Of a DNA stretch of 64,000 nt, positions 50,466-60,687 are shown piece by piece. A program made the position numbers and the translations under genes. Source of the DNA: Xestospongia muta (Eukaryota > Porifera > Demospongiae > Haplosclerida > Petrosiidae); assembly GCA_963693285.1 (NCBI GenBank), contig OY848928.1, positions 1,364,501 to 1,428,500 of the forward strand. Reading direction: 5' to 3'. Below the pieces are notes generated by a model, which worked only from the letters and a program-made list of their open reading frames with translations, was not told where the DNA came from and made no database searches. The number at the start of each line of letters is the position of its first letter. The stretch's first letter is position 1.

Positions 50466-50734
50466 TCTTTTGAGTATATATAGTATGTTGTCTTTATTAA
50501 TTTACACATTGACAATGTAACTATATTCTAATTTTTGTACACAATGTTAGAATTTTTGCACAATATGGCATTCACATAGCTGGCAATAGCTAAACCACCA
50601 GATAAAACAACTTCTAGCATTATTTGAAGTACTTATAGCAATAGAATTACTGTTGCTAATAAAATCTTTCTCATAATCACTGCACATATAGATGTAATGG
50701 AGACAAAAACAACTTAATTTTACTTTTAATGTAG

Positions 50735-50909
50735 TTTCTATTGGTGGTAAACATTTCTGACTTAAAACAATATCAAAGTTATGGTGGAGGGCGTGGTAGC
50801 AGTGCTCTTATTGACATTCTTGAGATATTTCTTGTTCGCTTCCTCTTTGAAGATGTATTTTACCAGTTGAACTATCCTCCAATTTAAAAAGTATCTCTTA
50901 GGACCTAAG
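50735..50909 (+). pseudogene. Broken duplicate of the CMTR2 penultimate exon
   Basis: The segment tttctattggtggtaaacat followed by ttctgac and atggtggagggcgtggtagc to ggacctaag|gtaaaa matches CMTR2 exon 16 (42330-42551) with its acceptor and donor surroundings. It has a 6-nt deletion after ggtaaac and a deletion of several dozen nt in the second half, plus substitutions. Homology continues upstream into the intron (50525-50734 versus about 42135-42329). No other CMTR2 exons are near. It marks the left end of duplicated unit 2. Confidence 0.85.
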
Positions 50910-51146
50910 GTAAAAGTCCAGTCTCGTTTGTTTGTCACTAAACCATTTGTTCAATGATTTGTTCATCCATCCATCTTCCTTTAGTCTGTATACAAAAATT
51001 TGATCCAATGACCTGATCTATGCTAATTATAGAAAACTGTATAAACACAATGTAGGAAATACTAATAATCCTTTTAGTTTGATCTAATTTGTATTACTAT
51101 GAATAATTCCCTTTTCCTCTTCCCAGCGTTGACTTTATCCTCAACT

Positions 51147-54100
51147 ATGTCTGATGAGACACCTTCTCTTCATCTTTTACTTGAGGAACTACAACCTGTG
51201 GTAGACTGGCATTCGTTTGGAATCTACCTAAAACTACCTAAATATGAGCTGGACAAAATTCAAAGGCAGTATTTCCAGACTGAAGGAATAGAGAGATGTA
51301 AAACTGAGCTTCTTGATATTTGGCTTAGACGAAGAACACAAGAACTTGGTGTGTGGGAGGAGGTGATTGAAGCCATGGAGAAGATGCAGAATGATGATTT
51401 GGTGAGTTTAGTAGAAAACTTACGTGTTAAGTACTTGGGATTGAAGAAGGAAATTGAGAGAAAGAGTAAGCCTCCAGAACTGATTTTTGTGGAAAAGTCT
51501 GTTGGTAAAGCATTTAGAGACTTAGAGAGAACATTTGCCAGACTAGTAGCTGATGTCAAGCAAGCTTTAGAAGCAAGTAATGTGTCTCTCACACTCCTTC
51601 ATCGCTTTATAATGGAGACACTAGAAATTGAGGAGCAACTTTCAGAGCCTAAAACCGTTGATGAGTTTTTCCATAATATTCGTAATAGCTACTGTTGCCT
51701 TAATTTTCATCCCATTAGTGACATTATCAGTGAATTTCTTTACAATATGCCTGCCCTGCCTGGTATCCAGCCTATTCAGCCTCGAATGACAAAATACGCA
51801 GAAGATTTTGAGGATTTTGCATGTTCAGCACGCATGAAAGATCTTATAGACTGTATCGAAAAGAAAATTCAGGATCCGAAAACACAAGATTTAAAACTAA
51901 AGTTTTCTGGATTTTGGGGTAATTTGACTCTTAAGCATTTAAAGAAGCTGGTTCAAATGTTATTTGGAGATGGGAGCAATGCTCTAAACCATCTTCAAGT
52001 TACGCAAGGATGTCTGCTTGTAACTTGGTTTGTGCATGAGTCAATTATTCCTTCTCTTGTCTCACTAGTGGAGAATAAACTCCACTTAATGCAAAGTTTG
52101 GGCATTATGAAAATAGCTGTAGGAGATAGTATAGTTATAGACCAAGGAGAAGATATTGAAGATATCAGCTCAGCAGTTTATTTAGCTATATCACAAAATC
52201 AACTTGAAGCAGTTAAGTTTCTGCTAAGTGTTGGCGCTGATCCAAATGCTTCTGTTGGTGATAAACATTTGTTTTTTGAAGCAATTCGGGAAGGAAATGT
52301 AGAAATTGTCAAAATGTTTATTAAAGCTGGTGCTGATGTTCTTCACAAAGATGTTTATGGTAATACACCTCTCTTTATAGCTAGCTTCGAAGGTAATGCA
52401 AACATTTTAAGGCTATTGTTAGCAAATGGAGCAGATCCTAATGAACCAAATAAGGACTATCTTACTCCATTAATGCATGCAAGTCTTAATGGGAAGATGG
52501 ATATTGTTATGCTTCTGCTAGAAGGTAATGCCGACACAAACAGGTTGAATATGGAAGGTTATACAGCATTAATGTTAGCTTGTGAAAAAGGGCACTTTGA
52601 AACTGCAAAGATGCTATTAGAAGCCAACGCATCTCTTAACATTCAAAATAATAATGGCGCCACAGCTTTAATACTTGCCACAGATGAAGGCCATTTAAAG
52701 ATTGTCAAACTTCTTGTTGCAGCCAAGGCTTATCTAAATGCGCAAACTAAGTCTGGAGATAATGCTCTGATCTGTGCAATAGTGAAGAAACATTTTGATA
52801 TTGCTGAATTTCTAATCAAGTCAAAAGCTGATCTGAACATGAAAGGTGAGTCTAGAAAAACAGCACTTCATGCAGCATGTGCAACTCAGAATGGCAGTTT
52901 GGTAAAACTTTTACTTAAAAATGGTGCCAAACCTAATGTACAAGACTCTGTTCATAAGACAACACCGCTGGTTGTTTCATGTACAGGCCTACCTAATCAA
53001 AAATTTGACCCTACTATTCCAGAGCTTCTGTTGGAGTATGGAGCAAAGCCAAACACTTGTAATGTTTCTGGTATTACAGCATTAATGCAAGCATGTCATT
53101 ACAATTATGCAGAAGGTGTGGAAGCCATTCTAGATGACGATGATGTTGATGTCAATCAAAGTGATGCAAATGGTGTCACAGCACTTTCCATAACTAGCTT
53201 TGAAGGCAACGCTAAAATAGTCCCACTATTACTAACTCGTGGTGCAGACCCTAATCAACAAGATAAGAAGAAGATGACTCCCTTAATGCGTGCAAGTGTT
53301 GAAGGACATTTCCAAGTTGCTAGGCAACTTCTCTCAGCTAATGCAAACCCAGTTTTAGTAGATAAAGATGGCACTTCAGCACTGCTACTAGCTTGTGAAA
53401 AAGGTCATCTTGATGTGGCTCAATGTTTTGTCAGAATTGGTGTGCCTCTTGATACTCAAGACAAAGAAGGTTGGACTGCTTTAATGGCTGCAGCAGAAAA
53501 AGGTCATTTGGAGGTTGTTAAACTTTTAATAGCAGCAGGGGCCAACTTAAACTTAAGAAATAAATTCAAAAATACAGCTCTTGTTAGTGCAATATTGTCG
53601 AAGAAGTTTCTTGTGGCACATGTCCTAGTGCATTCCAATGCTGATTTGAATGTTCAGGTCAAATCTGGCAGAACAGCACTTCATGCTGCCTGTTATATTC
53701 AGAATGCAGAACTAGTTTATCTTCTACTTGAGAAAGGTGCAAACCCAAATGCTAAAGATGACAAAAGTACGACATCGCTCTTCATTTCATGTGGTCGCTC
53801 CAAAGACGTTCAATTCAATCCTACTATACCATATCTCCTCTTAGCACACCAAGCTGATCCGAATATTGCTGATGATTCTGGAGATACTCCTTTAATTGTT
53901 GCTTGTCAGTTTAATTATGAAGCAGGAGTTAAGGCTCTTATTACTTATGGCGCTGATATTCATCATAAGAACATTGATGGCTTCACATCTCTTTCAATAG
54001 CTTGCCGTGATGGATATGTAGAAATAGCGGAGTTATTAATAGCACATGGTGCTGACCCCAATCAAAAAGATAATAAAAACAAAACTCCTCTAGTACTTGC

Positions 54101-57100
54101 AACTTCAAATGGAAAATCAGAAGTTATTAAATGTCTCTTGAAAGCTAAAGTTAATCGAAACTCAATGGACTTTGAAGGTTCTGATATCCTGATTTCAGCA
54201 AGTAAGGCAGGAGACAGTAAAGCAGTTAAAACTCTCATAGAGGCTGGTATCCCTCTTGATTTTCAAGATAGTATCAGCAATTGGTCTGCACTAATGTTTG
54301 CTGCTGATGAAGGTCATTTGGAAATAGTCAAGCTCTTAGTAGCTGGTGGAGCAAATGTACATTTGGAAACACCAAAAGGTGATACAGCTCTCATCCGTGC
54401 CATTTTGAGTAACAGCTCTCTTATTGTTCAATTCTTGTTAGAATCTAAGGCTAATCCTAGTTTACAAGGAGAATCTGGGAGATCGCCACTTCACACAGCA
54501 TGTGCCATTCAGAATGCAGAAATGCTTCAGTTATTACTGGAGAACAATGCTAATCCAAATATTCAAGATAACTCTAAAATCACTCCACTTCTTATCTCTT
54601 TGACAGGTCTTCCAAATAAAACCCTGGATCCTGCTATACCTTCTATTCTCTTGGCTTATGGAGCTGATCCAAATATACGTGATATTTCTGGAAACACAGC
54701 ATTAATGGCCGCATGCATTCGTGGCCATAAAATAGGAGTGAAGGCACTTCTCAACAAAGGTGCTGAAATTCATCACATTAATTCAACTGGTCTTACGGCT
54801 CTTTCGATTGGCAGTCTATTGGGTCATGTTAATGTAGTAAATGTGCTGTTAGAACATGGTGCAGATCCTAACCAATTTAAAGATGTCCTGTCCAGTCCTT
54901 TAATGTTTGCTTGTCTTAAAGGAAACATAGAGGTTATCAAAGTTCTCTTAGCCGCCTATGCTGATCCTAATATAGCCAACATTGAAGGTATGACTATAAT
55001 GTCAATGCTGATTACAGCCACAGAAAAAGACTTCATAGTAGAAGTTGAAAGCATGCTTGATGATCCTGGTATTCCTCTTACTGCAGTACTGAATACATCA
55101 GATGTATTGGAGATCATCAAACTCTTGGTAGCTGCAGGAGCTAACCTTGATCTGTGCACTTCTGAAGGAGATACGCCTCTTATTCTGGCTACAATCTTTA
55201 ACAATCTTCCTGTAGCTCATTTCCTAATTGAGTCTAAAGCTGATTTAAATATTCGAGGCAAGTATGGAAGAACAGCACTTCATGAAGCGTGTTCTCTCCA
55301 AAGTGCCGAGTTAGTTCAAGCACTACTTGAGAATGGTGCAAATCCAAATGTACAAGACTCCGACAAAAATACTCCACTCATCATCTTCTGCCTCAATCTA
55401 GCTAACAATCCATATGAGCCTGCTATACTTTCTCTTCTCTTAGCTCACAGAGCAGACCCAAATACCAGACAAGCATTGGGACGTACAGCATTAATGGCAG
55501 CATGCTTGCGCTGTTCTGACGTTGAAGTAGATGTTCTTCTCAAGGCTGGTGCTGATCCTAAAATTAAGGACTATGATGGTCTCACAGCTCTCTCATTTGC
55601 TATCTATAAACGAAATGTTGAGATAGCAAAATTGTTAGTGGCACATGGAGCAGATCCTAATCAACAGGACAAAAACAAGTCCACTCCAATAATGCGTGCA
55701 AGCTTTTATGGAAGAGTAGATGATGTCAAGTTTTTCCTCTCAATTAAGGCTGACCCAAACATAGCAGATGTAGATGGTTACACTGCACTTATGTTAGCAT
55801 GTCAAAACGATGACATCAATGTTGCTACAGCTCTTGTGGAGGCTGGTGCCTTACTTAATGTTCAAGAAAACAATGGAGCAACTGCCTTAATGTTAGCTGC
55901 AGCTGAAGGTCACTTAAAGATTGCAAAACTTCTTGTTAAAGCTGGGGCTAACCTTAATGTGCAAGATGGTGCAGGTTTTACAGCTCTTACCACAGCTATA
56001 TCAGTAAAGAATTATTCTTTGGCTCATTTCCTAATAGAGTCTAAAGCAGATTTAAATATTCCAGTTAGGTCAGGAAAAACAGCACTTCATGCTGCATGCT
56101 CCTTCCAAAACATTGACTTGGTTCAATTGTTACTTGAAAATGGTGCCAATCCAAACATTGAAGATTCCAACAAATATACACCACTTATAATCTCCTGCAT
56201 ACATCTACCTGAGGCAGTTCCTGATCCAGCCATACCAGCTTTCCTATTGTCCCATAAGGCTAATCCAAATGTGATAAGCAAGATTTCTGGAGATACAGCA
56301 TTACTTTTAGCCTGTCGGTTTAATTATGCAGAAGCAGTAGAGGCTCTTCTTAAGGGAGGTGCTGACATTAGTATAAAAGATGAAGACGGACAAAACAGTC
56401 TGTTTTTAGCTTGTTACAAAGGCTATGACAAAGTAGTGAATCTACTGTTGTCATATGGGGCTGATCCAAATGAACAAAACGAGAAAAAGATCACTCCATT
56501 AATGCGTGCAGCTTTCTATAACAGAGTAAAAGTTGTGGATCTACTTCTTTCTGCCAAAGCTAATCCTGATTTAACAGATATTAACGGTTCAACAGCATTA
56601 ATGCTGGCACTTTCAGATAATTTTCTTGACATTGCCAGAGTTCTTATTAATGGCAATGCTTCTTTGGATATTCAAAATGTCAATGGTGCTACTGCTTTAA
56701 TCACTACCACATATGCTGGCAATTTAGAGGGTGTTCAACTTCTTGTAGCATCTAAAGCTAACCTTAATTTACAAACAGTAGTCTTTGGTTATTCAGCCCT
56801 CATTTGTGCCATATTAAAAGATGATATTCCTATTGCCCAATTCCTAATAGAATCAAAGGCTAACTTAAACCTTCAAGATAAGTATGGTTGTACAGCACTT
56901 CATATAGCTTGTGCAAGACAAAAGTCAGAGCTGGTTCATGCACTTCTTGACAATGGTGCCAACCCAAATATATGTGATGCTGAAGAATCTACCCCACTTC
57001 TTACTGCCTGTCTGGGTCAATCCGACATACCATACAATCCCACTATACCATTTCTCCTCTTAGCCTATGGAGCAGATCCTAACAAACAAGATAATAAAGG

Positions 57101-57623
57101 GCAGACAGCCCTAATGGCAGCAACTTTGTATGATTTTGAAGAAGGAGTACAAGCTCTTCTAGATGGAGGTGCTGACGTTAACATAGAAGATAAACAAGAA
57201 CGAGTAGCCTTATATGCAGCAGCACAATTTGGGAACACTACCATTATGAACTTTCTATTAAAAACATCTCATGACAAATATGTGTATCCTGCTTTTAATA
57301 TTGCTTATTCTCATGAGAATCAAGAAGCAACAAATCTATTACTTAATGTTGGTATTTCTCGAGGGGTATTTACAGTTGAAACAGAGAAACCTCAACCTCC
57401 AATTTCGACGTCACTTTTTGAGCAAGCTATTGTTTCTGCCATCTCATATGAAAGACCAAATACACCTGTTAGCAGTCAAAGTCGTTTTCGACCTATCTCA
57501 CCCTCTCAAATTTATGATGCAGTTGAACGTCCTCAACCACCTACTGGAGCCGGAAAATACAGTGGGGAACAACTCAGTGAAAATGAGATTAACAACTGGA
57601 GAGTTAGCACAGGAAGTATGTGA
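51147..57623 (+). CDS. Death-domain / ankyrin-repeat protein 2 (2,158 residues), tandem paralogue
   Basis: This is one long exon with ATG at 51147 after an acceptor-like ctcttcccag|CGTTGACT, parallel to its upstream paralogue; the frame opens earlier at 51099 but across that site. The architecture is the same: death-fold domain (LQPVVDWHSFGIYL, CKTELLDIWLRRRTQ, VWEEVIEAMEKM), linker region, about fifty ankyrin repeats and a tail (RPISPSQIYDAVERPQPPTG, ENEINNWRV). Identity with copy 1 is high in the death domain, linker and tail but mosaic in the ankyrin array. A 260-bp segment (52027-52286) is almost identical to 43861-44120. One repeat carries an unusual DDDDVDVNQSD insertion. The ligand is unknown. 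Confidence 0.88.
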   Translation: MSDETPSLHLLLEELQPVVDWHSFGIYLKLPKYELDKIQRQYFQTEGIERCKTELLDIWLRRRTQELGVWEEVIEAMEKMQNDDLVSLVENLRVKYLGLKKEIERKSKPPELIFVEKSVGKAFRDLERTFARLVADVKQALEASNVSLTLLHRFIMETLEIEEQLSEPKTVDEFFHNIRNSYCCLNFHPISDIISEFLYNMPALPGIQPIQPRMTKYAEDFEDFACSARMKDLIDCIEKKIQDPKTQDLKLKFSGFWGNLTLKHLKKLVQMLFGDGSNALNHLQVTQGCLLVTWFVHESIIPSLVSLVENKLHLMQSLGIMKIAVGDSIVIDQGEDIEDISSAVYLAISQNQLEAVKFLLSVGADPNASVGDKHLFFEAIREGNVEIVKMFIKAGADVLHKDVYGNTPLFIASFEGNANILRLLLANGADPNEPNKDYLTPLMHASLNGKMDIVMLLLEGNADTNRLNMEGYTALMLACEKGHFETAKMLLEANASLNIQNNNGATALILATDEGHLKIVKLLVAAKAYLNAQTKSGDNALICAIVKKHFDIAEFLIKSKADLNMKGESRKTALHAACATQNGSLVKLLLKNGAKPNVQDSVHKTTPLVVSCTGLPNQKFDPTIPELLLEYGAKPNTCNVSGITALMQACHYNYAEGVEAILDDDDVDVNQSDANGVTALSITSFEGNAKIVPLLLTRGADPNQQDKKKMTPLMRASVEGHFQVARQLLSANANPVLVDKDGTSALLLACEKGHLDVAQCFVRIGVPLDTQDKEGWTALMAAAEKGHLEVVKLLIAAGANLNLRNKFKNTALVSAILSKKFLVAHVLVHSNADLNVQVKSGRTALHAACYIQNAELVYLLLEKGANPNAKDDKSTTSLFISCGRSKDVQFNPTIPYLLLAHQADPNIADDSGDTPLIVACQFNYEAGVKALITYGADIHHKNIDGFTSLSIACRDGYVEIAELLIAHGADPNQKDNKNKTPLVLATSNGKSEVIKCLLKAKVNRNSMDFEGSDILISASKAGDSKAVKTLIEAGIPLDFQDSISNWSALMFAADEGHLEIVKLLVAGGANVHLETPKGDTALIRAILSNSSLIVQFLLESKANPSLQGESGRSPLHTACAIQNAEMLQLLLENNANPNIQDNSKITPLLISLTGLPNKTLDPAIPSILLAYGADPNIRDISGNTALMAACIRGHKIGVKALLNKGAEIHHINSTGLTALSIGSLLGHVNVVNVLLEHGADPNQFKDVLSSPLMFACLKGNIEVIKVLLAAYADPNIANIEGMTIMSMLITATEKDFIVEVESMLDDPGIPLTAVLNTSDVLEIIKLLVAAGANLDLCTSEGDTPLILATIFNNLPVAHFLIESKADLNIRGKYGRTALHEACSLQSAELVQALLENGANPNVQDSDKNTPLIIFCLNLANNPYEPAILSLLLAHRADPNTRQALGRTALMAACLRCSDVEVDVLLKAGADPKIKDYDGLTALSFAIYKRNVEIAKLLVAHGADPNQQDKNKSTPIMRASFYGRVDDVKFFLSIKADPNIADVDGYTALMLACQNDDINVATALVEAGALLNVQENNGATALMLAAAEGHLKIAKLLVKAGANLNVQDGAGFTALTTAISVKNYSLAHFLIESKADLNIPVRSGKTALHAACSFQNIDLVQLLLENGANPNIEDSNKYTPLIISCIHLPEAVPDPAIPAFLLSHKANPNVISKISGDTALLLACRFNYAEAVEALLKGGADISIKDEDGQNSLFLACYKGYDKVVNLLLSYGADPNEQNEKKITPLMRAAFYNRVKVVDLLLSAKANPDLTDINGSTALMLALSDNFLDIARVLINGNASLDIQNVNGATALITTTYAGNLEGVQLLVASKANLNLQTVVFGYSALICAILKDDIPIAQFLIESKANLNLQDKYGCTALHIACARQKSELVHALLDNGANPNICDAEESTPLLTACLGQSDIPYNPTIPFLLLAYGADPNKQDNKGQTALMAATLYDFEEGVQALLDGGADVNIEDKQERVALYAAAQFGNTTIMNFLLKTSHDKYVYPAFNIAYSHENQEATNLLLNVGISRGVFTVETEKPQPPISTSLFEQAIVSAISYERPNTPVSSQSRFRPISPSQIYDAVERPQPPTGAGKYSGEQLSENEINNWRVSTGSM

Positions 57624-58392
57624 GAAGTAGAGTTAACTAGAAAGTTAACTATTAACTCTAACTTTCATTTTGTTATGTGGTGTTTTGTTTTCATATAATG
57701 ATGTACTTTATGTTAGTCTCCTTTTACTTTAAATTTGTTGTCATTTCTATTATTTGATATTGTACTTAATATTATTTGCATTCACATAATTTGTTTAATT
57801 GTTGTTTTTTCTATTATTTGATATTGTACTTAATTTTATTTGCATTCACATAATTTGTTTAATTGTTGTTTTTTCTATTATTTGATATTGTACTTAATTT
57901 TATTTGCATTCACATTATTTGTTTAATTGTTGTCATATCCATAAGCTTTTTTATCCACATTTACATAATTAGCATTTGTTTGTCTCATTTTGTTTTATTT
58001 TTATAATTCAATAGTACCATACTTTATTATAATATTATTCTTGTCACCTGGTTTATGTTATTGTATGTGTCATTTTATTAATGATAACATTGTATACATC
58101 TTTGTCAGTTTACAATTGCTACTCTTTTTGTTTTAATTTAGTTGTATATTATTCTTTTGTTTTATTTAATAATATAATCGTTTTTAACTTTGTTGATTTT
58201 AAAAAGTCTTGTGTTACTTCTTTGTTTGTTATAAATATATTTTACTGACAATAGAACTTGATTATTTTAAAGATATTAGTAGTTTAGTCCTTGATCTTGT
58301 CATTCTCATTGGCTAAAAAAGAAAGGAACCAAATATTCAAAACTATTAGTAATAAAACATATACTGGTGGCATAACAAGTCAAAATTCAAAT
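57624..58392. other. Intergenic spacer with a 65-bp tandem repeat
   Basis: The T-rich 3' flank of the second ANK gene contains three copies of a unit of about 65 bp (ctattatttgatattgtact then taat(a/t)ttatttgcattcacat and aatttgtttaattgttg) at about 57747-57935. The rest aligns partly with the flank of the first ANK gene. No gene is recognised. Confidence 0.7.
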
Positions 58393-59846
58393 TACCTGAA
58401 CATCAGTGTCACTGTGTGACATTTTTCTGGATCTGGTTCTCTTCTGCTTTACTTGCTTGTGTCGTGAGCTTTGCTTCTTTTTAAGTATATTTATAACTTA
58501 TAAAAGCTAGTCACAAACGCTTAGGTTACACAAGTTACCAGTTTTTTGAATAGGTCTGTTGCCCTCACTACTGATTACTGGTTTGGACTCTTTCATAGCT
58601 ACACAAATAAACAACTACCAGGTTACCATACAAACAAGTTTACTAAACCTGTTTCAAAAACATGCTGTTCTGAAAGGTCAGTTTCATGATCAGAACTAGA
58701 CTCCTTTTTCATTTTAGTTGCCCTCTCTATCTCCTCAACCTCTTCATTTGCAATATCTCTAGATCTCTTAAGCTTTCCCTTACCTCTTGATTTCTTTACT
58801 GATATATGAGAAATGAGATTTACGTAAATATTTCATAATATTATTTGTACCTTTGGGTACTAGTGGCCCAGCTTCACCCTATCATTAAACTCATCATTTC
58901 TGTAATTATAATGCTATAATAATGCACCTGGTACCATATTGTTCTGTTGTTATGATCTCTTAGGTTATTCATTGAGGGGTTCTCATAACATTGTAACCAT
59001 CCTAAGAACGCTCGATAGTCCTCCTCAGTCACAACATAGTCAGTAGCCTTATCTTTGTAAGAAATCAAAGACTGTTAATAAGTATTTATATTGTTACCTC
59101 ACCAATTTTAAGGTTGACTACCTCTAGAAGCACACAGTGACATAATTGTAAAATATTTGTATTTGTAGTGAGATCTGAGTGTGTTAGTGAACTTAGTATA
59201 TCACTTGCTCTTGTAAAAGAAGGTATACCAGCTCTATTATAAAATAAAGGCAGTAACATATATATTATATAAATTGGTTTTATTAAAGGGTTTACTCATA
59301 GTTACCGGAACAAGATTTCAGCTCTGAGATAGTTACCAATACCATTGAAGTACCTTTGATTTAATAACACTTCACATACTGGTTTGTTAAAACAGGATCT
59401 TCAACATTCTCCATTATGTTTCTACAGAATTCATCATACTCATCCATAGGATCTGGTCCTCGATCTTTACCCCAGTCAGCACTAACTTGCCAAGAACCAA
59501 ACCTTCTGACATCGACAAAACCAAGAGCCATAGCTGGTTCATCTGTTGATATAAAACTGAGATGAGTATGTTTATGTAGGTCATTTGCTGAAGTGAAACA
59601 AAACTGACCAGACATTCCAAATCGAAATAACAACCTCAAACTGTTCTTTGGTCTCTTGAGACATTTCAAGAACAAAGCCAATTCTTTACCTCTTGACTCA
59701 GAGTGGATGGTGTATCGTAAACTATTGAAATTTACTGCCGGATTCTTTGTGACAGCTGAACACTGAGGTTGACCTGAAAATATTCTGTTCCGACAAACAG
59801 TGTTTATAAAGAGGCTAGTAATTTTGATCTCAGGACCTTCTGGCAT
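58393..59846 (-). CDS. NEIL1: Endonuclease VIII-like 1 DNA glycosylase, with an apparent frameshift
   Basis: The exons are about 59306-59846, 59098-59233, 58928-59071, 58851-58878, 58649-58798, 58539-58598 and a last exon near 58393-58480. The start MPEGPEIK gives the catalytic Pro2 and Glu3; RGKEL supplies the catalytic Lys; FRFGMSGQF, GFVDVRRFGSW, VCEVLLNQRYFNGIGNYLRA (helix-two-turn-helix), FLGWLQCYENPSMNNLRD and NRTIWYQ (zincless finger) follow in family order, with a Lys/Arg-rich tail. It excises oxidised pyrimidines in base excision repair. Between EDPVLTNQ and PVCEVLLNQ (near 59385) the frame shifts by one base, with no good intron to explain it. This could be an assembly indel, a real mutation, or a 47-nt intron that would delete conserved residues. 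The frame of the last exon is also uncertain. The upstream Leu-rich extension of the frame is an artefact of the ATT repeat. Confidence 0.82.
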
Positions 59847-59922
59847 GTCTTTACTACAACCACGTGGGTTGCTGTCTTGAAAAGGGCGTGCAAGTTGATC
59901 CGCCCATTGATTGATCGAAGTT

Positions 59923-59943
59923 GATAATAATAATAATAATAAC

Positions 59944-60002
<59 letters not shown>
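59923..60002. repeat. (TAA)n microsatellite, about 80 bp
   Basis: An almost perfect trinucleotide run (one aac interruption) lies about 80-155 bp upstream of the NEIL1 start codon, in its promoter or 5' leader. Confidence 0.95.
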
Positions 60003-60003
<1 letters not shown>

Positions 60004-60030
60004 GTATGTCTATTTGTCCGGCAGGAAATG

Positions 60031-60216
60031 TATACTTTGTTGTATAAAGGTAGGTTAAGGTTTAGGGGGTGGGGATCAGTTTAATACACAACAAAGTATA
60101 ACTCTGTTGAAGTTAGCAGCACATTCGTGCAGCAGCACATATTTGTAGGCGGACCTTAAAACCGCGGTATGTGTTGCTGCACATAATGTACATTCCTCAT
60201 TTGAATGTGCTGCTGC
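60031..60216. repeat. Nested inverted repeats (three stem pairs)
   Basis: The stems are tatactttgttgtataaa (60031-60048) with ttaatacacaacaaagtata (60081-60100); gcagcacattc (60116-60126) with gaatgtgctgctgc (60203-60216); and, inside the latter, gcagcagcacata (60129-60141) with tatgtgttgctgc (60168-60180). The two hairpin systems lie side by side between NEIL1 and the next gene. This could be a MITE relic or a structured transcript. No ORF is seen. The flanking 60217-60687 is AT-rich with nothing recognised. Confidence 0.7.
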
Positions 60217-60687
60217 AGAAGCCTAATTAATGTCCCATCACCACATGACACTGCAACAAGGAAATTTGTGTTATTTTGAAAAGACGTCTGAAGGTTAGTG
60301 TTTTTGTTAGAACACGTAAGAAGATTTAGAAGCATATAATTTACAAACGAACTATTTTTCAATAAGTTGCTTAATCTAAAATCAAGAATTTTGTGTTTAT
60401 ATAGAGGGAAGTTGTCTTTGTAGAAGGCACTTAACAGCTATTTCGTATGAAAAGTGAAATTTCTCCATTATTAACAAAGTGATAACCTATAAGTATAATT
60501 CAATGAGGTTATGGCTTACAATTATTATCTCTGGAATTATCTCTAGCCAGATGATTGATTTCATAAAATCACTTAAATAGAAAACAGGTTTTTTTAGACA
60601 ATTACCCGCCAAAGCAAGTAAATAGTAATCAATTTCCATTAGCTACATGAAACTTGTATGAAATAATTGTTTGTTAGACTGATATTC

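Noticed and set aside
43073..57623. Antisense open frames of 60-140 codons across the ankyrin genes
   Set aside because: They mirror the periodic codon composition of the sense ankyrin repeats, recur at equivalent repeat positions and have no independent features.
59390..59437. 47-nt intron (gtagaaac to aaccag) as explanation of the NEIL1 frame change
   Set aside because: It lacks a pyrimidine tract and would delete residues (RNIMENVEDP) that align with human NEIL1; a one-base indel is simpler.
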